The notes: a model not told the origin generated them from the sequence alone. A stretch of 64,000 bases of DNA from Bacteroides fragilis NCTC 9343 (GCF_000025985.1 NC_003228.3:1860001-1924000); one strand, 5' to 3'; shown: positions 48,921 to 57,769, counted from the stretch's first letter. Numbers and translations are program-made.

Positions 48921-50957
48921 ATGAAGAAATACGATATAAAAACCACTGACGAACAGACTCTCCGCAAGTGGTATCATTTAATGACTTTGGGGCGTGCGCT
49001 CGACGAGAAGGCACCCGCCTATTTGCTGCAATCTCTTGGCTGGTCCTATCATGCTCCTTATGCCGGGCATGACGGCATCCAGCTTGCTATCGGGCAGGTT
49101 TTTACTCTTGGTGAGGACTATCTTTTTCCTTATTACCGGGATATGCTCACTGTGCTTTCTGCCGGAATGACTCCGGAGGAACTGATTCTGAACGGTATTT
49201 CAAAAGCTACAGACCCGGGTAGTGCCGGACGTCACATGTCCAATCACTTTGCCAAACCGGAATGGCACATCGAGAATATCTCTTCTGCTACCGGTACGCA
49301 CGATCTTCATGCGGCAGGCGTAGGGCGTGCCATGGTTTATTATGGGCATAAGGGGGTTGCCATTACTTCACATGGTGAGTCTGCCACATCCGAGGGATTT
49401 GTCTATGAAGCTATCAACGGGGCCAGCAACGAACGTCTTCCGGTTATTTTTGTATTTCAGGACAACGGTTATGGCATTTCCGTCCCTAAAAAGGATCAGA
49501 CTGCCAATCGTAAAGTGGCCGATAACTTCTCCGGTTTTAAGAACCTCCGCATCATTCATTGCAATGGAAAGGATGTATTTGACTCGATGAATGCCATGAC
49601 CGAGGCCCGTGAATTTGCTATAGCCAACCGTACTCCGGTTATAGTACATGCCAATTGCGTACGTATCGGTTCGCACTCCAACTCTGATAAGCATACTCTC
49701 TATCGCGACGAGAATGAGTTGGCATACGTGAAGGAAGCCGATCCGCTGATGAAGTTCCGTCGGATGCTGTTGCGCTACAAGCGCCTGACCGAAGAGGACC
49801 TCCAACAGATAGAAGCTGCCGCCAAGAAAGAACTGGCTGCCGCCAATCGTAAAGCGTTGGCTGCACCCGATCCGATTCCGGAGAGCATTTATGACTTTGT
49901 CCTTCCCGAACCGTATATTCCTCAAAAGTATAAAGACGGACTTCCGGGGCCTGTCGAAGGTGAGAAGAGTTTCATGGTGAACGCCATTAATGAAACGCTC
50001 AAAGAGGAGTTTCGCCGCAATCCTGATACCTTTATCTGGGGACAAGACGTGGCCAATAAAGATAAAGGAGGCGTATTCAATGTCACCAAGGGGATGCAAC
50101 AGGAGTTCGGTGATGCCCGTGTGTTCAGTGCTCCGATAGCCGAAGATTATATTGTGGGAACGGCCAACGGAATGTGCCGTTTCGATCCTAAAATACATGT
50201 GGTTATTGAAGGCGCTGAGTTTGCCGATTACTTCTGGCCTGCTGTCGAACAGTACGTTGAGTGTACACATGAGTATTGGCGTAGCAATGGTAAGTTTACT
50301 CCCAATATTACACTTCGCCTTGCTTCGGGTGGATACATTGGCGGTGGATTGTATCATTCGCAGAACCTTGAAGGGGCTCTTACGACTTTACCCGGTGCCC
50401 GTATTGTTTGTCCATCGTTTGCCGACGATGCTGCCGGGCTGCTCCGCACCAGTATGCGTTCCAAGGGATTCACTCTTTATCTGGAGCCCAAAGCGCTTTA
50501 CAACTCAGTAGAGGCTGCTGCCGTTGTGCCCGAAGAGTTTGAAGTTCCCTTTGGTAAGGCCCGTATCCGCCGCGAAGGAACCGATCTGACTATAATTACT
50601 TATGGCAATACTACCCATTTTTGTCTGGATGTTGCCGAACGTCTTGCCCGGGAAGGGGTGGGGAGTGTCGAAGTTATCGATCTCCGTTCGCTGATTCCGT
50701 TGGATAAAGAAGCGATTTTTGCTTCCGTACGGAAAACCGGTAAAGTGATGGTGGTGCATGAAGACAAAGTCTTCTCCGGATTCGGTGCCGAAATTGCAGC
50801 GCAGATTGCTGGGGAAATGTTCCGTTACCTGGATGCCCCGGTACAACGTGTGGGCTCCACCTTTACTCCGGTAGGTTTCAATCCGATATTGGAACGGGCT
50901 ATCCTGCCGAATGATGAAAAGATATATAAAGCAGCCAAAGAGTTGCTGGAGTTCTAA
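48921..50957 (+). CDS. Fused 2-oxoacid dehydrogenase E1 (alpha-beta)
   Basis: 678 residues from ATG 48921. An earlier in-frame ATG (48873) lies in the hairpin repeat and is rejected. Residues 1 to about 330 are the E1 alpha half with the thiamine diphosphate region HGESATSEGFVYEAINGASNERLPVIFVFQDNGYGISVP (G-E-S where G-D-G is usual). Residues about 350-678 are the beta half, with IWGQDVANKDKGGVFNVTKG, FSAPIAEDYIVGTANGM and the C-terminal HEDKVFSGFGAEIAAQI. Fused alpha-beta E1 proteins of this type are mostly branched-chain 2-oxoacid dehydrogenases; substrate is inferred. It feeds acyl groups to the E2 just upstream. Confidence 0.88.
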   Translation: MKKYDIKTTDEQTLRKWYHLMTLGRALDEKAPAYLLQSLGWSYHAPYAGHDGIQLAIGQVFTLGEDYLFPYYRDMLTVLSAGMTPEELILNGISKATDPGSAGRHMSNHFAKPEWHIENISSATGTHDLHAAGVGRAMVYYGHKGVAITSHGESATSEGFVYEAINGASNERLPVIFVFQDNGYGISVPKKDQTANRKVADNFSGFKNLRIIHCNGKDVFDSMNAMTEAREFAIANRTPVIVHANCVRIGSHSNSDKHTLYRDENELAYVKEADPLMKFRRMLLRYKRLTEEDLQQIEAAAKKELAAANRKALAAPDPIPESIYDFVLPEPYIPQKYKDGLPGPVEGEKSFMVNAINETLKEEFRRNPDTFIWGQDVANKDKGGVFNVTKGMQQEFGDARVFSAPIAEDYIVGTANGMCRFDPKIHVVIEGAEFADYFWPAVEQYVECTHEYWRSNGKFTPNITLRLASGGYIGGGLYHSQNLEGALTTLPGARIVCPSFADDAAGLLRTSMRSKGFTLYLEPKALYNSVEAAAVVPEEFEVPFGKARIRREGTDLTIITYGNTTHFCLDVAERLAREGVGSVEVIDLRSLIPLDKEAIFASVRKTGKVMVVHEDKVFSGFGAEIAAQIAGEMFRYLDAPVQRVGSTFTPVGFNPILERAILPNDEKIYKAAKELLEF

Positions 50958-50975
50958 TTAAAAAAACGATCAATC

Positions 50976-51482
50976 ATGAAAAAGATAGGAATATTCTATG
51001 CTGCCAAAGCCGATAAAACCTCTTGGGTGGCTGAAAAGATTCAAAAAGAATTTGGTACTTCTGCCGAGTCTGTAGCCATCGAAAATGCCTGGCAGAATGA
51101 TTTTGAAGCCTATGATAATTTCATAGTCGGTGCTTCCACCTGGTTCGATGGCGAACTGCCTACTTATTGGGACGAGCTTCTGCCCGAACTCCGCACCTTG
51201 CAGTTGAAAGGGAAGAAAGTGGCTATCTTCGGGCTTGGCGATCAGGTGAAGTATCCCGAGAACTTTGCCGATGGTGTCGGACTGCTTGCCGAAGTCTTTG
51301 AGAATGATGGAGCTACGCTTGTTGGTTTTACTTCTATAGACGGATATAGTTTCGAGCGTTCCCGGGCTCTGAAAGGTGATAAATGGTGTGGATTGGTCAT
51401 TGACATCGAAAATCAGTCGGAAATGACTGATAAGCGAATAAAAGACTGGTGTAGGCAGGTGAAAAAGGAATTTGAAGTTTGA
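50976..51482 (+). CDS. Flavodoxin with a non-standard FMN phosphate loop
   Basis: 168 residues, long-chain flavodoxin layout: GIFYAAKADKTSWVAEKI at the N-terminus in place of the usual T-x-T-G-x-T loop, then FIVGASTWFDGELPTYWDELLPEL (the W loop over the flavin), KVAIFGLGDQVKYPENFADG and GYSFERSRAL. The altered first loop lacks the T-G-x-T pattern, so FMN binding should be checked. The start is 18 bp after the E1 gene, implying cotranscription with the dehydrogenase, possibly as low-potential electron carrier. Confidence 0.8.
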   Translation: MKKIGIFYAAKADKTSWVAEKIQKEFGTSAESVAIENAWQNDFEAYDNFIVGASTWFDGELPTYWDELLPELRTLQLKGKKVAIFGLGDQVKYPENFADGVGLLAEVFENDGATLVGFTSIDGYSFERSRALKGDKWCGLVIDIENQSEMTDKRIKDWCRQVKKEFEV

Positions 51483-51489
51483 TCCGGTC

Positions 51490-51547
51490 ATACCGCAGAG
51501 TAGCACAGGACTGACTGTTATGTCGTTCGTGTGTTACTCTATGGCAG
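51490..51547. repeat. Dispersed hairpin repeat, copy 6 (degenerate)
   Basis: Arms 51490-51507 (TACCGCAGAGTAGCACA) and 51529-51547 (TGTGTTACTCTATGGCA) pair with few mismatches. It lies between the convergent flavodoxin and prmA genes. Confidence 0.6.
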
Positions 51548-51558
51548 GCCTGTGTGTG

Positions 51559-52401
51559 TTAAAGTACGAACTTTACTGCTGCCCATCGGTTTTTCTCTTG
51601 ATGGTGTACGAAGGTGAGTCCGTGCTTTTCTGCTTCCCGGCGGATAGCCGGAATATCATCGATATAGAATCCGCTCATAAATAACTCCGATCCCGGATGC
51701 ATGCATGCTACATACTGCTTCATGTCATTCAGTAAGATATTGCGGTTGATATTGGCTATTACTACATCGAATGGCCCTTTCCCTTGCAATGCCGAAGCAT
51801 CCCCCTGCGAGACGGCAATATCTGTCACTCCGTTCAGTTCGATGTTCTCTATCGAGTTGCGTACACACCATTCGTCGATATCGATGGCTGTGCAAGGCTT
51901 AGCTCCCCGCATCCGTGCAAGAATAGCCAGTATTGAAGTTCCGCAGCCCATATCCAGCAGCGACTTGCCGGTCAGTTCGCTATCCAACAATTCTCCGATA
52001 ATCAGGCTTGTCGTTTCATGGTGTCCTGTTCCGAATGCCATCTGCGGATTGATCAGGATATCATATTCTGCCTTAGGCACGTCCTGATGAAATGTGCTAT
52101 GAATCACACAACGGTCTCCGATCACAATCGGTTGGAAGAAATTTTTTTCCCATTCTTCGTTCCAGTCCTTGTCTTCGGCCTCGGCAAACGTATAAGAAAT
52201 TTCCGTATCCGGCACAGGAAAATTTGCCAGCTCTGTTTTCAATGTCTCTTCGTTGTAAAGTGATTGCTGAATATAAGCGGTCAGTCCGCCTTCCCGTTCG
52301 ACAAAACTCTCGAATCCGGCTTCGCCCAACACGGCAGCAAGCACATCATTCACCGTTTCGGTGCAAGGATGTGTATCAAAAGTGAACTCAAAGTACTTCA
52401 T
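51559..52401 (-). CDS. prmA: Ribosomal protein L11 methyltransferase
   Basis: 280 residues from the ATG at 52401; a start six codons earlier (52419) is open but adds a non-conserved MQIKTP. The C-terminal SAM domain has MAFGTGHHETTSLIIGELL, SLLDMGCGTSILAILARMRGA (motif I), AIDIDEWCVRNSIENIELNG and DVVIANINRNILL, the PrmA hallmark N-I-N. The N-terminal alpha/beta part (YFEFTFDTHPCTETVNDVLAAVLGEAGFESF) is the L11-recognition domain. It ends at the hairpin repeat copy 6. Confidence 0.92.
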   Translation of the reverse strand: MKYFEFTFDTHPCTETVNDVLAAVLGEAGFESFVEREGGLTAYIQQSLYNEETLKTELANFPVPDTEISYTFAEAEDKDWNEEWEKNFFQPIVIGDRCVIHSTFHQDVPKAEYDILINPQMAFGTGHHETTSLIIGELLDSELTGKSLLDMGCGTSILAILARMRGAKPCTAIDIDEWCVRNSIENIELNGVTDIAVSQGDASALQGKGPFDVVIANINRNILLNDMKQYVACMHPGSELFMSGFYIDDIPAIRREAEKHGLTFVHHQEKNRWAAVKFVL

Positions 52402-52681
52402 AGGTGTTTTTATTTGCAAAAGTACGATTTAAAGGGATAGAAACAAAGTAAACATTGTTTTTATCGGGTTGAGATTTGTTAAGTTAAAGAACAGGCTATT
52501 ATGCAGTGAGCGCAGATAGTCCAATTGCCTCAAGAAGTAGGTCTTAGCGAGTCAGAACATATATACGATACTTCTCTGTACGTTCCTGCCAATATCTGCG
52601 ATATCAGGCAGCATTATTCTGGCCCATTTTACAACCTAGCGATTAATCGCTGTATCAGATTAGAACGATAACAGAAGAAAT

Positions 52682-52732
52682 GAATAAGGCGACTGAATAA
52701 GTCGTCTTTAACACTATAGCTTCCCATGTATG
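52682..52732 (+). repeat. 51-bp direct repeat, copy A
   Basis: Starts GAATAAGGCGACTGAATAAG and continues TTTAACACTATAGCTTCCC; 49 of 51 positions equal copy B at 56404. The first part folds into a terminator-like hairpin (AAGGCGACT ... AGTCGTCTT). Weaker similarity continues for about 18 bp to AATATGT. Confidence 0.85.
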
Positions 52733-52794
52733 TGTGGCGCGTCCAATATGTCGTAATTTCTAATAATGGCAATAACTGGTTCAGAAAGAAATAC

Positions 52795-52876
52795 TATCTT
52801 TGGTCATGTAGAAGCAAACTTTGTTATTTAACTGAAGTGTAAGTCTCCGGGTCGAAAGTCTCGGAGTTTTTTTGTG
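52795..52876 (+). ncRNA. Possible small RNA with its own promoter and terminator
   Basis: TATCTTTG at 52795-52802 matches the Bacteroides -7 box. About 45 bp further on CTCCGGGTCGAAAGTCTCGGAG folds into a hairpin followed by TTTTTTT. A transcript of about 65-70 bases would result. No -33 box is evident and the RNA belongs to no family I recognise. Confidence 0.35.
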
Positions 52877-52911
52877 TATTTATTCCCCAAAGTGTGTGTT
52901 TATTCCCCAAA
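52874..52911. repeat. Tandem 18-bp repeat upstream of the PepSY-like gene
   Basis: GTGTATTTATTCCCCAAA (52874-52891) and GTGTGTTTATTCCCCAAA (52894-52911) differ at one position and repeat with a 20-bp period, about two helix turns. They could be paired binding sites for a regulator of the next gene. Confidence 0.6.
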
Positions 52912-53042
52912 CTTTTTTATTGTCTTGATCATAACTTGTTGTTTTATAGTTGATTTATGCTCTTTGGACATTTTGGCATGCCCTTTGCTTTTTATTTAGC
53001 ATAAAAGTTGTTTTAATTATTCACACCAAAAAAATTACGATT

Positions 53043-53372
53043 ATGAAAAAGGTATTAGTAGCATTAGCAATGATTATGGGATTAGGAACATCAGTAGCGT
53101 TTGCCAGTGTATCGGGTGACACTTTAGCAGTAGAACAAACTCTGCAAACTCCTCAGGACGAATTTACACAAATAGCCGCAAAGGAACTTCCTGCTGCTGT
53201 TATCAATGCATTGGCCAAAGATTATGAAGGTGCTTCGATAAAGGAGGCTTTCGTTTCGGAAAGAGAAACCAGTAAGGTATATAAAGTGATTGTGACTGTA
53301 ATCAAGGAAGATCAATCTACGGAAGATGTAACTGTTCTTTTGAATGAGAAAGGTGAGATAGTGAAAGAATAA
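53043..53372 (+). CDS. Small exported PepSY-like (DUF2874-type) protein
   Basis: 109 residues from the ATG at 53043. The upstream in-frame extension to 52950 is rejected because MKKVLVALAMIMGLGTSVAFAS is a clear signal peptide. The mature part has one helix-strand unit (FTQIAAKELPAAVINALAKDYEGASIKEAFVSERETSKVYKVIVTV...VTVLLNEKGEIVKE), as in the short PepSY-like/DUF2874 proteins abundant in Bacteroides periplasm. Their role is not settled. A terminator follows at 53415. Confidence 0.75.
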   Translation: MKKVLVALAMIMGLGTSVAFASVSGDTLAVEQTLQTPQDEFTQIAAKELPAAVINALAKDYEGASIKEAFVSERETSKVYKVIVTVIKEDQSTEDVTVLLNEKGEIVKE

Positions 53373-54389
53373 AGCGATTAAATGAGAGGCTTTCATTTAC
53401 ACTCTACTTTCTATAGCCCTGATTTTTAAAGATCAGGGCTGATTATTCTCGCAATTATAATCAAAGTTTTTTTAATCAGAAGGATCTTCCGGGATTGTTT
53501 TACATTTCCACGAATCAGTAGTCTTATGATAAGCCTATACGTTGTGAAACGGAGGTTCAATCTCTTTTTAATCTTGAACGTAGTAAGAGGTAATCACAGG
53601 CCTCTTTAGGGGGAGGACAATATATGTGTTGTTATGTCTTCTTTTGTCAGTTCTCCCGGATATAAGGTTTAATTGTAATTTGTTGACGTTTCCCCGCTTC
53701 TTATCACTAAGAAGTGGGGATTTGTTTCATCTGGAAGATTTTAGAGAATGTATTTTTACTCCTTGCTCTTTATTATATAGTATTTAGCTTTAGATCTCTG
53801 TTTTATGTATAAATACCTAAGAGTAGGTATTGGCGATTTACCATCCTTTACTTGTCTTTATAAAATATATGATTTAAGTCTTTTTTATTAATGAATTTAA
53901 TCTCTTTCTTTTTTTTCGGATGTTCTGATGATATAGGGGAGTCCAACAAAAGTCTTTGCAGATAAGCTCTCCAATGGAAAAAACTTTTCATGTTGTAATG
54001 ATATTGTCGGTGACTGGTTGTTTTTGGCTAAGTTTTTGGATTCAGTATTCCTCATATGAAGATCTGCTAGTTTTCTTTAAACTTACTGATTTTTAGGGCT
54101 TTTTGTAAAAGCAGTAAACTGATAATCTGTTGTCTAATAATGTATTTGACTTTTATCATTTGCTGAAAAACAAATCATAAATGAACTTTTTGATCCAAGT
54201 TTTTGTTATTTAAAATAAATTTTCAATAATTGATACTATGAAGTCTAATCGACATTTATTTTATTTTTCATTTAGATTTTGTTATTTCTATTCATCTATC
54301 AAACCACCATAAAAAATCTATATTATCTATATCTTACAATATAGAGACGAAAATAAAAATCTAAACTATAACTTACATAAATCATTAGA
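53373..54389. other. Long AT-rich intergenic region before the C10 protease gene
   Basis: About 1 kb with no gene I can support on either strand. Apart from the terminator at 53415 there is a hairpin TCCCCGCTTCTT / AAGAAGTGGGGA at 53691-53720 with a short T-run (TTTG) after it, which may end an unrecognised transcript. GC content falls sharply compared with the flanking genes. Confidence 0.5.
53415..53440 (+). terminator. Hairpin after the PepSY-like gene
   Basis: AGCCCTGAT (53415-53423) pairs with ATCAGGGCT (53432-53440). Followed by an AT-rich stretch without a pure T-run. Confidence 0.65.
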
Positions 54390-55847
54390 ATGAACAAAAA
54401 TACTATTCTATATGCAATATTGGCAATACTGTACTTTATGTTATTTTCTTGCTCCCAAGAAGAGTTGATTCTGCCAGACCCGACACCTCTGGATGCCTAT
54501 AAAAGACAGAGTACTCAACTGGGTATTGACAGAGAAAAAATCAATATTAATACAGAAGATGCTAGTATAGTCGCAGAAATATTCAATAGAAAAAATCATC
54601 ATTTAACAAGGAATTCGTTAAATGAACCTACCAAACGGATAAAAGAAATCTTTACTTTATATAATAATGGAAAACCGATGATGTATATTATCAATTATCA
54701 AGATCAAAAAGGTTACACCATTATTAGTGCAACTAAAAAATACTATCCTGTAATCGCATACTCCGATGTGGGCTCTTTTTCTCTGCAAGAGTCTTATAAC
54801 GATGGTTCCTCCATTCTATTAGATGAGTATAAGAAAATTATGCAATATAACGAAATACAGCCAGATAGTATCATAGATAAATATAGGAAAAAATGGGTTG
54901 AGTTTGAAAATTTAAAAACAGAAAAGCTAAGTGATGTTTCTACAAGATCCTTAAGTGATTATGCAATGTCCATTAAAAAAGAGGAGCAAAAAAAGATCTG
55001 GACTAACAAGGGTTATGAATGCCATGACTTGGGCGCAATCCGAAATTTTCTTTCTAAGGAAAGGGCTGATGGATACATCAGAGACATCTGTAATCATACG
55101 GATCAAAACTATAACTGTGAGAAAGTAAACCTACTGTTAATAAAAAAATATCCAATAAAAACGATTGGACCATTACTAAAAACGAGTTGGCATCAACGCT
55201 CTCCCTTTAATGTAGATGCCCCCAATAAGTTGGCTGGTTGCGTACCAATTGCAATTGCGCAGATAGCCAAATATTATGAATGGCCCGTTACATATAGTTG
55301 GACACATATTCCATTGAGATGTAATACGAATATGGAAGATGATGAATTTTTCAAAAAGTTTATCAAAGACATTCGTAGTTTCTCAAAAGTAACCTACAAA
55401 GATAAAGCCACGGGAGCTACGATGGGCAACGCTGTAAAAGCATTCAAAAAATTGAATTATTCTGCAACACTAATGGACTACAAAAGAAGTGAGACAATTC
55501 AAGAAATACAAAACAACAGACCTGTTTTTATGGGAGGAGACAGAAAAGCAATTTTTTTTGATATAATCACTAAAGGTCATGCATGGGTATGCGATGGTTA
55601 TGAAGTACGCCAGACACAATATGCATCATTAGTTTGGGGAAGTAAATTCAATATACCCGATATGGAAGAACCTGATTATTTTTTCACCAATGGTACCTAT
55701 GATACCTCTGAATTTCTTCATATGAATTGGGGATGGGGTGAAAATGGGGGAAATGGATGGTATATTTTTGACAACATATATAATAGAACTCATGATGTCA
55801 GCTATCATTTAAATAGAGAAATTATTAAAGTGTCACCTAATAAATAA
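54390..55847 (+). CDS. C10 family (streptopain-like) cysteine protease lipoprotein
   Basis: 485 residues. Lipoprotein signal ends at C21 (FMLFSC). Residues about 25-200 are a Spi-type propeptide/inhibitor region (MMYIINYQDQKGYTIISATKKYYPVIAYSD). The protease domain has SWHQRSPFN, the nucleophile C284 in LAGCVPIAIAQIAKYYEWP, the catalytic H397 in KGHAWVCDGYE, and FLHMNWGWGENGGNGWY. The fold and order match SpeB and the Bfp proteases of B. fragilis. Codon usage is very AT-rich. The next gene starts 7 bp downstream. Confidence 0.85.
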   Translation: MNKNTILYAILAILYFMLFSCSQEELILPDPTPLDAYKRQSTQLGIDREKININTEDASIVAEIFNRKNHHLTRNSLNEPTKRIKEIFTLYNNGKPMMYIINYQDQKGYTIISATKKYYPVIAYSDVGSFSLQESYNDGSSILLDEYKKIMQYNEIQPDSIIDKYRKKWVEFENLKTEKLSDVSTRSLSDYAMSIKKEEQKKIWTNKGYECHDLGAIRNFLSKERADGYIRDICNHTDQNYNCEKVNLLLIKKYPIKTIGPLLKTSWHQRSPFNVDAPNKLAGCVPIAIAQIAKYYEWPVTYSWTHIPLRCNTNMEDDEFFKKFIKDIRSFSKVTYKDKATGATMGNAVKAFKKLNYSATLMDYKRSETIQEIQNNRPVFMGGDRKAIFFDIITKGHAWVCDGYEVRQTQYASLVWGSKFNIPDMEEPDYFFTNGTYDTSEFLHMNWGWGENGGNGWYIFDNIYNRTHDVSYHLNREIIKVSPNK

Positions 55848-55854
55848 CAACATT

Positions 55855-56388
55855 ATGAAAAAATTATTATTATTATCTGTATTATCAATTTTTATGATTG
55901 CCTGCCACCAACCAGATACTCCACCATATTCATACAGTATGAATATAGATATGCAAATCATCTCTTCTTTGGAGACTACCTATCCTCTTGATAACTTAGA
56001 AACAGTTATTATTAACTCTAGATTAGAACTCGCTTCGTCAAGTTATCGAATAAAGACCTTGATCAGTTCTAATGACTTACAAGAGAGTTGGCTTGAACGT
56101 CCAATCGTTATGCTGGGAAGAGAAGGACATAGATATTTGTCTTTACCAATAACTTTTAATGAAGAGAAAGATAGATATAATGTGAAAATTGAATTTTATT
56201 GTCCAGAAATTTTTAAAGACGATAAATACCACACAATAAATATCGTTTATTCGATTGTTAAAGGGAAGTATTTATATAATTTAGAATCTTTTACATTAGA
56301 TTCATATGCAGGAGAAATAGAGAATCAGGGAGAGAATAATGCTCCTATTATTGTATTCTCTATCAACACAGCCGAAAAAAAAGAGTAA
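55855..56388 (+). CDS. Unknown lipoprotein paired with the C10 protease
   Basis: 177 residues, lipoprotein signal ending at C17 (IFMIAC). The mature protein is predicted to be mostly beta strands (YSMNIDMQIISSLE, LETVIINSRLELASSSYRIKTLIS, YNVKIEFYCPEIF, TINIVYSIV) with no domain I recognise. It is 7 bp behind the protease gene, equally AT-rich, and surely cotranscribed. In streptococci and Bacteroides, C10 protease genes often have a neighbouring inhibitor gene, so a protective inhibitor is a fair guess, but no sequence motif shows this. Confidence 0.6.
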   Translation: MKKLLLLSVLSIFMIACHQPDTPPYSYSMNIDMQIISSLETTYPLDNLETVIINSRLELASSSYRIKTLISSNDLQESWLERPIVMLGREGHRYLSLPITFNEEKDRYNVKIEFYCPEIFKDDKYHTINIVYSIVKGKYLYNLESFTLDSYAGEIENQGENNAPIIVFSINTAEKKE

Positions 56389-56403
56389 ACAAGGTCTTAT
56401 AAA

Positions 56404-56454
56404 GAATAAGGCGACTGAATTAGTCGCCTTTAACACTATAGCTTCCCATGTATG
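56404..56454 (+). repeat. 51-bp direct repeat, copy B
   Basis: 49 of 51 positions equal copy A at 52682. The hairpin AAGGCGACT-GAAT-TAGTCGCCTT is complete here and followed by T; it may terminate the protease/lipoprotein transcript. The toxin remnant begins right after it. Confidence 0.85.
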
Positions 56455-56464
56455 ACGTGTCTAA

Positions 56465-57093
56465 TATGTTAAAGACGATCTTTTTGGTGCCGGTTTTTCG
56501 TTACCCGAAGTGACAGTAATCGGTAGACGTCCTACATCTTCTGAAAACCCGTTTAAATGGCCTTTTGGGGATATGCCTTCTGAATCTCCGAAAGCCCTTC
56601 CCGGACTTGATGACTTTTTTCTCCTCAAGGAGGCGGTTCATCTCCGTTATCTTCACCACAGCAATCAGGCTCTTTGCCTAAACCTGAAGAAGTCATTAAG
56701 GATGCAACTGTAAAAAAGGCTTTGGAAGAAGCCTGGAGTGATATGCTTAAGCGTTCCACAGAGGTCCAAAGACAAGAAGTTGGTTTCTGGATTTATTATG
56801 ATCCGGTGAAAAAGCAATATTACATAGGTAAGAAACGATATGGTATGGCAGTGAAGAATGACGGAAAAGCAAGAGGAAATATAAGCCTTGGAGACAAATC
56901 TCCTTCTATAAATGGTGTGCCTGCCACAGCAAAAGTGGTTGCTTCTTTTCATACACACACTCCAATGACTGAAATAAAAGGTAAGAAAAGAAAGGCAGGT
57001 CCATCTAAAGAAGATAAAGAAAATGCCGATAAAAATAAAATACCTATTGATATATTAGTTTTCCGTTGCATTTTAGAAATTGTAATTTATTAA
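56465..57093 (+). pseudogene. Frameshifted, truncated JAMM-type toxin cassette
   Basis: The reading frame starts without a Met just behind repeat copy B: LFGAGFSLPEVTVIGRR... (linker of the kind seen before polymorphic toxin domains), then breaks at a T-tract near 56617. In the next frame it continues as a Gly/Ser/Pro linker, PKPEEVIKDATVKKALEEAW, FWIYYDPVKKQYYIGKKRYG, and SFHTHTP...GPSKEDKENAD. This H-x-H ... S-x-x-D is the metal-binding pattern of JAMM/JAB peptidases. The end (ILVFRCILEIVIY) no longer fits the domain. Restoring one T would join the two frames. The N-terminal carrier part is absent, so this is a displaced toxin tip. Confidence 0.6.
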
Positions 57094-57769
57094 GTCAGCT
57101 ATATTAATGCCGCCAAGATAATATGATAGCATAAAAATGTCTCGTATCCGAATTAGATTTTTTTCAAATCAGTATCTCGTGTTGCTTTAATTTCATCTAT
57201 TTATATGATGCAAAAGGGTATGTGACGTAGGTGATAAATCGGCATTGTAGAGTAAATCTCATGATTGCTCTTACAAAGGATAGCCTTATTCTTATTGTAT
57301 CAGAGCGTATTTTCTCGTTTCTTAATTTGCTATTGAGATAAGAAGTGTCTGCTCTTTTAATGATATATCCATTCTTGAACTCTTGTATGGAATTCACTGT
57401 TAGATCAGTCACTATATAGCGAGTTTCATAATTGTGCGAAAGAGCTATTCATATTTTATGTGTATTGTCTCTTAATATTTTTCCAGGGACAATTGTCGGA
57501 AATAGATTTGCCATAATTTGTTCTACAATAAATTGATAATGTAAATGTGTCTTCGGCAATTAAATAGCCTCAGAAGTAACAGCTCTTTACTGACTATTAC
57601 TAATTGATAATGAAATAGTTTGCTGAGTATTAGTGCTGTTTTTGTTTAATATAAGATAAATAGGGAAATCCCTATTATTGTTTGGGGAAAATCTATCCGG
57701 CAGCGTGAATACCTTGCTTATCTTTGTAACGTGAATAAAAAGATTAAGAAACCAATAAACCACGGAAAT
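57094..57769. other. AT-rich intergenic region, no supported gene
   Basis: 676 bp. A 71-codon minus-strand frame (57197-57412) has no motif. A plus-strand TATCTTTG at 57719-57726 matches the -7 box, about 43 bp before the next gene's start, and may be its promoter. The only nearby TTTG (57681-57684) is too far for a -33 element. Confidence 0.5.

Larger units (their letters stand above)
52402..53042. other. Intergenic region with repeats and a possible small RNA
   Basis: 641 bp without a protein gene. It contains the palindrome AGCGATTAATCGCT (52638-52651), copy A of the 51-bp direct repeat (52682-52732), a possible small RNA (52809-52876) and a tandem 18-bp repeat with TTTATTCCCCAAA (52874-52911). 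Confidence 0.6.

Noticed and set aside
54236..54313. Short 24-codon frame before the C10 protease gene
   Set aside because: Very AT-rich, no features; too short to judge and probably chance.
57197..57412. 71-codon minus-strand frame in the AT-rich region
   Set aside because: No motif, no promoter and composition like the non-coding surroundings; could be a gene remnant but nothing supports it.
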